Assembly (NCBI GenBank): GCA_004802705.1
Contig: SGPL01000110.1
Location: 1-64,000 of the forward strand
Reading direction: 5' to 3'
DNA from: Bondarzewia mesenterica
Lineage: Eukaryota; Basidiomycota; Agaricomycetes; Russulales; Bondarzewiaceae
Length of the DNA: 64,000 nucleotides
Below the pieces are notes generated by a model that saw only the letters and a program-made list of their open reading frames with translations, ran no database searches and had not been told where the DNA came from. Positions within the stretch are counted from its first letter, which is position 1. Every line of letters begins with the position of its first letter. The position numbers and the translations under genes were made by a program. Shown in pieces: positions 60,195-64,000 of this stretch.

Positions 60195-61363
60195 ATGTTC
60201 TTCAACTCAAAGAATGCCTCTCGCAAGTACATCGACTTGATCTATCAAGCCTCATCAAAGTACGCCAACTGGGACCCTCCCAAACGGATCAAGGTCTGCA
60301 TTCTTCTTGCACTTTGCCTTTGCCTTGTTGTCACCTTTTGACGCGGTCGAAGGCAGGAGATTATGGTACGATCGACCACGATACCGGCGAATTCTTGAAG
60401 GAAGGCAATATCTATGACCATCCCGATACAAAGTCTCTCTCGGAGGACCTCCCCGCACTCGAGGCACCGCCGCAGGAACAGTACATTGCCGCATCGAGGA
60501 CAGTTAGACAGCTTGATCTGGATTTGGCACCTGAATTGTAAGTCCTCCAACTAACTTCTTCACGAGACTCATCACCATGGCTGACGTCCCGTTTCATCTG
60601 TTTCGACTTTCAGCAACGTCAGCGGAGTCGCGGATGCCTCGCTCAAAGGCCAGTGGGAATTTGGTACTAAGCGCGGGGCTCTCCTCATCATGCACCAACC
60701 GCGCATCTCGTCCATCCCCGCAGGAGTCCTCCTCCAAACCCTCGTCTCGGTCCCATGCTTGAAAGAAAAGTGTCTGGTAACGGAGACGTTTTCGTGTTCG
60801 GCGTACAGCCTATACCTATCAACAGGAAGTTCGTTTTCTCTTTCTCTCCATTTTCTTCTCATCGATCGGCAGAACATCGCTGACTACAATCATACGCCCA
60901 ACCTAGACAGTGAAAAGGTCAAAGTCGCCTTGCGCGTTACAGGCCCCATAACCACCGTCCCAGGATTAAATGCTGGCGGAGAGGTCGGCATGTCGTGGTG
61001 GAGGGACAAAGTCTCTGGAGTGTACAACGATGGTTGCATACCATCCGACTCGCACGCGTTCACCCCCCTGTATGCGCTCAAGAAGATCCGCAAGAAGGGG
61101 ATCCTGAGGCGCGATAGTCCCACTCCTGAACCCGAAGGCGACGATCTGTGAGTATCTCGACATCGCTCATCCTTTTCACGACTCGATGTGCACATCGCAT
61201 CTCTATTAGCTGGGTTGATGCGAATGTGCCTTGGGATCCTTTGGACGAGGATGGAGAGGAAGAAGCATTCGAGGATACGGTTTGTTCTTATTTGCCTCGT
61301 ATCGCCCCGATATCTGAATCAGATCCAGGTCTTCGATTGAAAGCATTTGGTTTGGATGATTGA
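60195..61363 (+). CDS. Putative fungal gasdermin/RCD-1-like cell-death protein
   Basis: Five exons join in frame (60195-60293, 60353-60537, 60614-60828, 60873-61147, 61210-61363) to about 305 residues. The pattern recalls the RCD-1/gasdermin-like fungal family, known for membrane pore formation in heterokaryon incompatibility. An N-terminal helix-rich start (SRKYIDLIYQASSKYANWDP) precedes GDYGTI and GEFLKEGNIY. A beta segment reads LKGQWEFGTKRGALLIMHQP, then VTETFSCSAYSLYLSTG. A long hairpin-like region contains VALRVTGPITTVPG and WWRDKVSGVYNDGC, and TPLYALKKIRKKG follows. The C-terminus is a strongly acidic tail (WDPLDEDGEEEAFED) that could act as an inhibitory part. No signal peptide is present. 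The family call is from memory of conserved spacing, not from a search. The convergent neighbour encodes a TPR-CHAT protease, which strengthens it. Confidence 0.6.
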
Positions 61364-61680
61364 AACGTCGCGTTCAAATTTGATCCTGTACCCGATACCT
61401 GTTGTAACATCGATATAGTAGCAGGAGTCACCGTTCATCGCTCTCCTTGCTGAAGTGCATTCAACTCATATCATAGATACAAATGTCAACCAATTCTTCT
61501 CGTCAATCCTTAAGCAACTCTTTTGCATTGATCATATCGCTCTCTATATCTAGCTTCGTCTCGTGGCATCTTTAAGTAGACCCCCTTATCCGAATTTAGT
61601 CGCAGTTGTCTGTCTCCAGGCATGACTTTGATCACTCACCAAATCAGCGTCCAGCGTCCACGGACCACGGCGCACGGTAA
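61364..61680. terminator. Convergent 3' region between gasdermin-like and CHAT genes
   Basis: About 317 nt separate the two stop codons, so both transcripts end here. I see no strong hairpin; AT-rich patches could hold polyadenylation signals for either strand. Confidence 0.3.
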
Positions 61681-64000
61681 TCAAGCACCAATATGGACGA
61701 AGTTCACCCAACGATCTATGGATACTCGTTGTCTCCTCATCGCCTTCGTTGCTTCGTTCAGGGCCCTCGCCGCGTCTTTAAAGTTGACCGTTTGGGTAGA
61801 ACGGAACATGTATCCATAAAATTCTTGAGCCATCATCGGCCCATCTTTATCTGGCATTGCCCACAATGTCCCTACTGCGCTTCGAAACCCGCAAAATTGC
61901 AGGGCAGCAGCGAGAGAAATCACTTCATCAGGAGTACCGTCTTTTCCCGCCTCTGCACTATGGCAAGCAGCTAGAAACGCTAGTTCTGCGTCTGGTAGTC
62001 GGGCCTGCATGAGCTCAAGAAGAGTCAGCTTCTCGCCACAATGAAGCTCAAATGAGGAACGAAAAGGTTTATCTGGGCGCAGGTGACCATGGCATGCAAA
62101 ATGTACCCAAGGGTGGGTCTGTAAAGCATCGATAACTGTGCCCGGGTTGGTCTTTTCCGGCTCTGATAAATGCACAAAATCGCCTAGAGACTGCAGTATG
62201 CGCATCTCCTCCTCTACCGTTGCCAGTGGCAATGATTCACCAGGCTGGCCGACGGCAAGTAGGTTCGGAGGCGCAGAGCGAGTATGAGAACCTTTTTGAG
62301 CCGTTATTAGTGAGGCCAGCGTTGGCGTGTATGATGAAATATATATGTCCGGCAGGGCCCGCTCACGCTTGGTGTATGGTCCCGCAGCATGAAGAGGGAG
62401 CGCGCACAACTCGGAAGTCGGACACCACCAAATCCGCGATTTCTCCTCAACTCCCAAGGAGCGAAGCTCATCAACAACAGGACCGACAATAAGACTCCAT
62501 AGACCCTTCACAATGGCGAGAACATCTTTTGTGAAGCTTTCGTCATCATGGGCCCGAGAATTCGCGAGTCGGAGAGACATATCAAAAACCTCGTCATACA
62601 GGACTCGGTCGCCAGCGAGAGGAACCGAGACAGGCGATTGGTTAAGACGAAGAATGAGTGCATCAGAGCGAAGTTGACTGACATTGACAATGATCACCGG
62701 ACCTTCAGCAGCGGCTTCACGAAGGGTGTCGAACGGCGTGGCTCGCATAAAATTAGCAAGCGGCTCTCTTTGATGAATTCTATCCAGGGTAGCTTCCCAC
62801 TGCTCTGAAAGAGCTCGTTGTCGCTTCCAGCTGGCATCAAAGGACGCTGGATCTGTCCAACTGGAAGCTTGGTTAGTCGGCTGCGACTTCGCATGCTGCA
62901 TCCCTGTGCTATCAAAGGAGAGAGCGAGTTGTTCGAGCTCGCCACCTATCCTCTCGAACTCATCTGCCAGTTGTTCGTCCACTTCGCGAAGCTCATCCAA
63001 AGGGCGCCTGTAGCCCCGCATCTTCGACCAGAGCAACGCTCTGCCTTGCTCAAGCAACTCGACTGCGGTATCAAGCTGCCCTGCCGCAATGGCACAAGCC
63101 GCAGCATTCGAGGCGAGTTGACGGGAGTTGCGAGTGAGAAATGCCTGCTGAAGCTCCACCGTAGGGCTCATGACGACACAGCGTTCGAGAAGAGCCAAGG
63201 ACTTGGTGTAAGCGGAGACAACGGAAGAATGACCATGCTGTCGAGCTTGTCTAGCCCATGCCAGGGCGGCAAAGAATCGATCCTTCGAGCTTGCAAGAGG
63301 ATGGTCGGCTGCACTCTTGTATAGGTCAAATGCGCGATCTGAATCCTCGCGTTGAAGATAGACAGCAGCAAGGTTTCTCATGATACCAGAACGCCGCGAA
63401 TCATTTTCTGAGACGCTATTCATGGCATCTGAAAGGCGCACGACTGCTTCTTCAACGTCCTCTGAACGACCCAACTTTGCGAAACCGGTCGACAGTGCAT
63501 TCCCTAGGTTGTTCAGAGAGAGTAATCGATCCGGATGGCCGGAAGGTAAAACAGCAAGCGCTTCGCGGTGATGAAGAATAGCCTCCTCCAAGTCATCCGT
63601 CCCGCCGAATGTATCGAAACGAAGTGACAGAGCGACGGCAAGGTCATTGTGACACAAGGCCTTACTGGATGATTCAGGAGGGCTCCTCACCAGGGCCTCT
63701 CGAAAGCAAGAAATGGCTCCTTCAAGGTCCCCCCGCTCCTCTGACTGCTCGAAGCGCACCTGCAAAGAGCAACCAAGATTGGCAAGGGACATGAAGCGGT
63801 CAGAGTGCCCAACCGGACGCAGGGAGAGGGATTCACGATGACACGTGATAGATTCTGCTAGATCCTCCATCCGAGCCACTTGACTAAAGCGCAACATGAT
63901 AACGTCTGCGAGATTAAACAAAGACATAGATCGACGGGAGTGTCCCGGAGGGCAGAGTTTGACCGCTTCCCGCTGGTATGCAATGGCTTCCTCGAGATCC
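61681..64000 (-). CDS. TPR-CHAT protease, 3' part (runs off window end)
   Basis: A protein with an N-terminal array of tetratricopeptide repeats and a C-terminal CHAT domain, a caspase/separase-related cysteine peptidase fold. Repeats such as DLEGAISCFREALVRSPPES and DLEEAILHHREALAVLPSGH continue to the window edge, so the true start is outside. The internal Met at 63927 is not the start. A helical linker follows (AIAAGQLDTAVELLEQGRAL, the usual region before CHAT). The CHAT core shows WWCPTSELCALPLHAAGPY, SSYTPTLASL, the catalytic His in HFACHGH and the catalytic Cys in LAACHSAEAG. It closes with AAALQFCGFRSAVGTLWAM and ARALNEATKAMR. No intron is seen over 2.3 kb, unlike all neighbours. Such proteins are multi-copy in Agaricomycetes; this one faces a gasdermin-like gene. 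Confidence 0.93.
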   Translation of the reverse strand, partial: DLEEAIAYQREAVKLCPPGHSRRSMSLFNLADVIMLRFSQVARMEDLAESITCHRESLSLRPVGHSDRFMSLANLGCSLQVRFEQSEERGDLEGAISCFREALVRSPPESSSKALCHNDLAVALSLRFDTFGGTDDLEEAILHHREALAVLPSGHPDRLLSLNNLGNALSTGFAKLGRSEDVEEAVVRLSDAMNSVSENDSRRSGIMRNLAAVYLQREDSDRAFDLYKSAADHPLASSKDRFFAALAWARQARQHGHSSVVSAYTKSLALLERCVVMSPTVELQQAFLTRNSRQLASNAAACAIAAGQLDTAVELLEQGRALLWSKMRGYRRPLDELREVDEQLADEFERIGGELEQLALSFDSTGMQHAKSQPTNQASSWTDPASFDASWKRQRALSEQWEATLDRIHQREPLANFMRATPFDTLREAAAEGPVIIVNVSQLRSDALILRLNQSPVSVPLAGDRVLYDEVFDMSLRLANSRAHDDESFTKDVLAIVKGLWSLIVGPVVDELRSLGVEEKSRIWWCPTSELCALPLHAAGPYTKRERALPDIYISSYTPTLASLITAQKGSHTRSAPPNLLAVGQPGESLPLATVEEEMRILQSLGDFVHLSEPEKTNPGTVIDALQTHPWVHFACHGHLRPDKPFRSSFELHCGEKLTLLELMQARLPDAELAFLAACHSAEAGKDGTPDEVISLAAALQFCGFRSAVGTLWAMPDKDGPMMAQEFYGYMFRSTQTVNFKDAARALNEATKAMRRQRVSIDRWVNFVHIGA

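Overview
The window is a piece of a filamentous basidiomycete genome, most likely an Agaricomycete. Nearly every gene is cut by several short introns of about 45-70 nt with GT(G/A)NGT donors. The housekeeping proteins are eukaryotic and fungal, and the accessory genes (protoilludene-type terpene synthase, multiple P450s, TPR-CHAT protein, RNAi polymerase) are typical of mushrooms. I could not fix a species. Gene models below were spliced by eye from reading frames and splice signals, so internal exon borders are approximate unless stated.

Layout. 0-9.3 kb: the 5' part of a cytochrome P450 gene (minus), a short-chain dehydrogenase, a small NTF2/SnoaL-like protein and a GH27 alpha-galactosidase (minus). 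11-25 kb: a conserved housekeeping block with an acidic coiled-coil protein, SmD1, the GPI transamidase protease GPI8, a SAP30BP/HCNGP-like nuclear protein, the tri-snRNP factor PRP6 and cytosolic glutamyl-tRNA synthetase. 25-44 kb: a candidate sesquiterpenoid cluster. It holds a secreted FAD (berberine-bridge type) oxidase with a decayed tandem copy, a terpene synthase, two opposed fragments of one aldo-keto reductase gene at the ends of a 6.5 kb segment carrying a P450, then a divergent pair of P450s. 44-51 kb: a decayed copy of the PRP6 5' end, a second GH27 gene, a long near-perfect hairpin and an unrecognised protein gene. 53-64 kb: an RNAi-type RNA-dependent RNA polymerase in a stretch with many ambiguous bases, then a gasdermin/RCD-1-like gene facing, tail to tail, a TPR-CHAT protease gene that runs off the window.

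How the genes may work together. In 25-44 kb the terpene synthase would make the hydrocarbon skeleton, and the P450s and FAD oxidase would oxidise it. The aldo-keto reductase that would fit this set looks broken by an inversion. At the right end, a putative pore-forming cell-death protein sits beside a protein with a CHAT caspase-like Cys-His dyad. That is the arrangement known for protease-activated gasdermins in fungi and bacteria, and it is the most interesting candidate system in the window. Its gasdermin assignment rests on pattern recall and context, not on a search.

Quality note. Several otherwise coherent genes need single-base corrections in homopolymer runs, and many N bases lie at 55.8-58.5 kb. 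Some apparent frameshifts are therefore probably sequencing errors.
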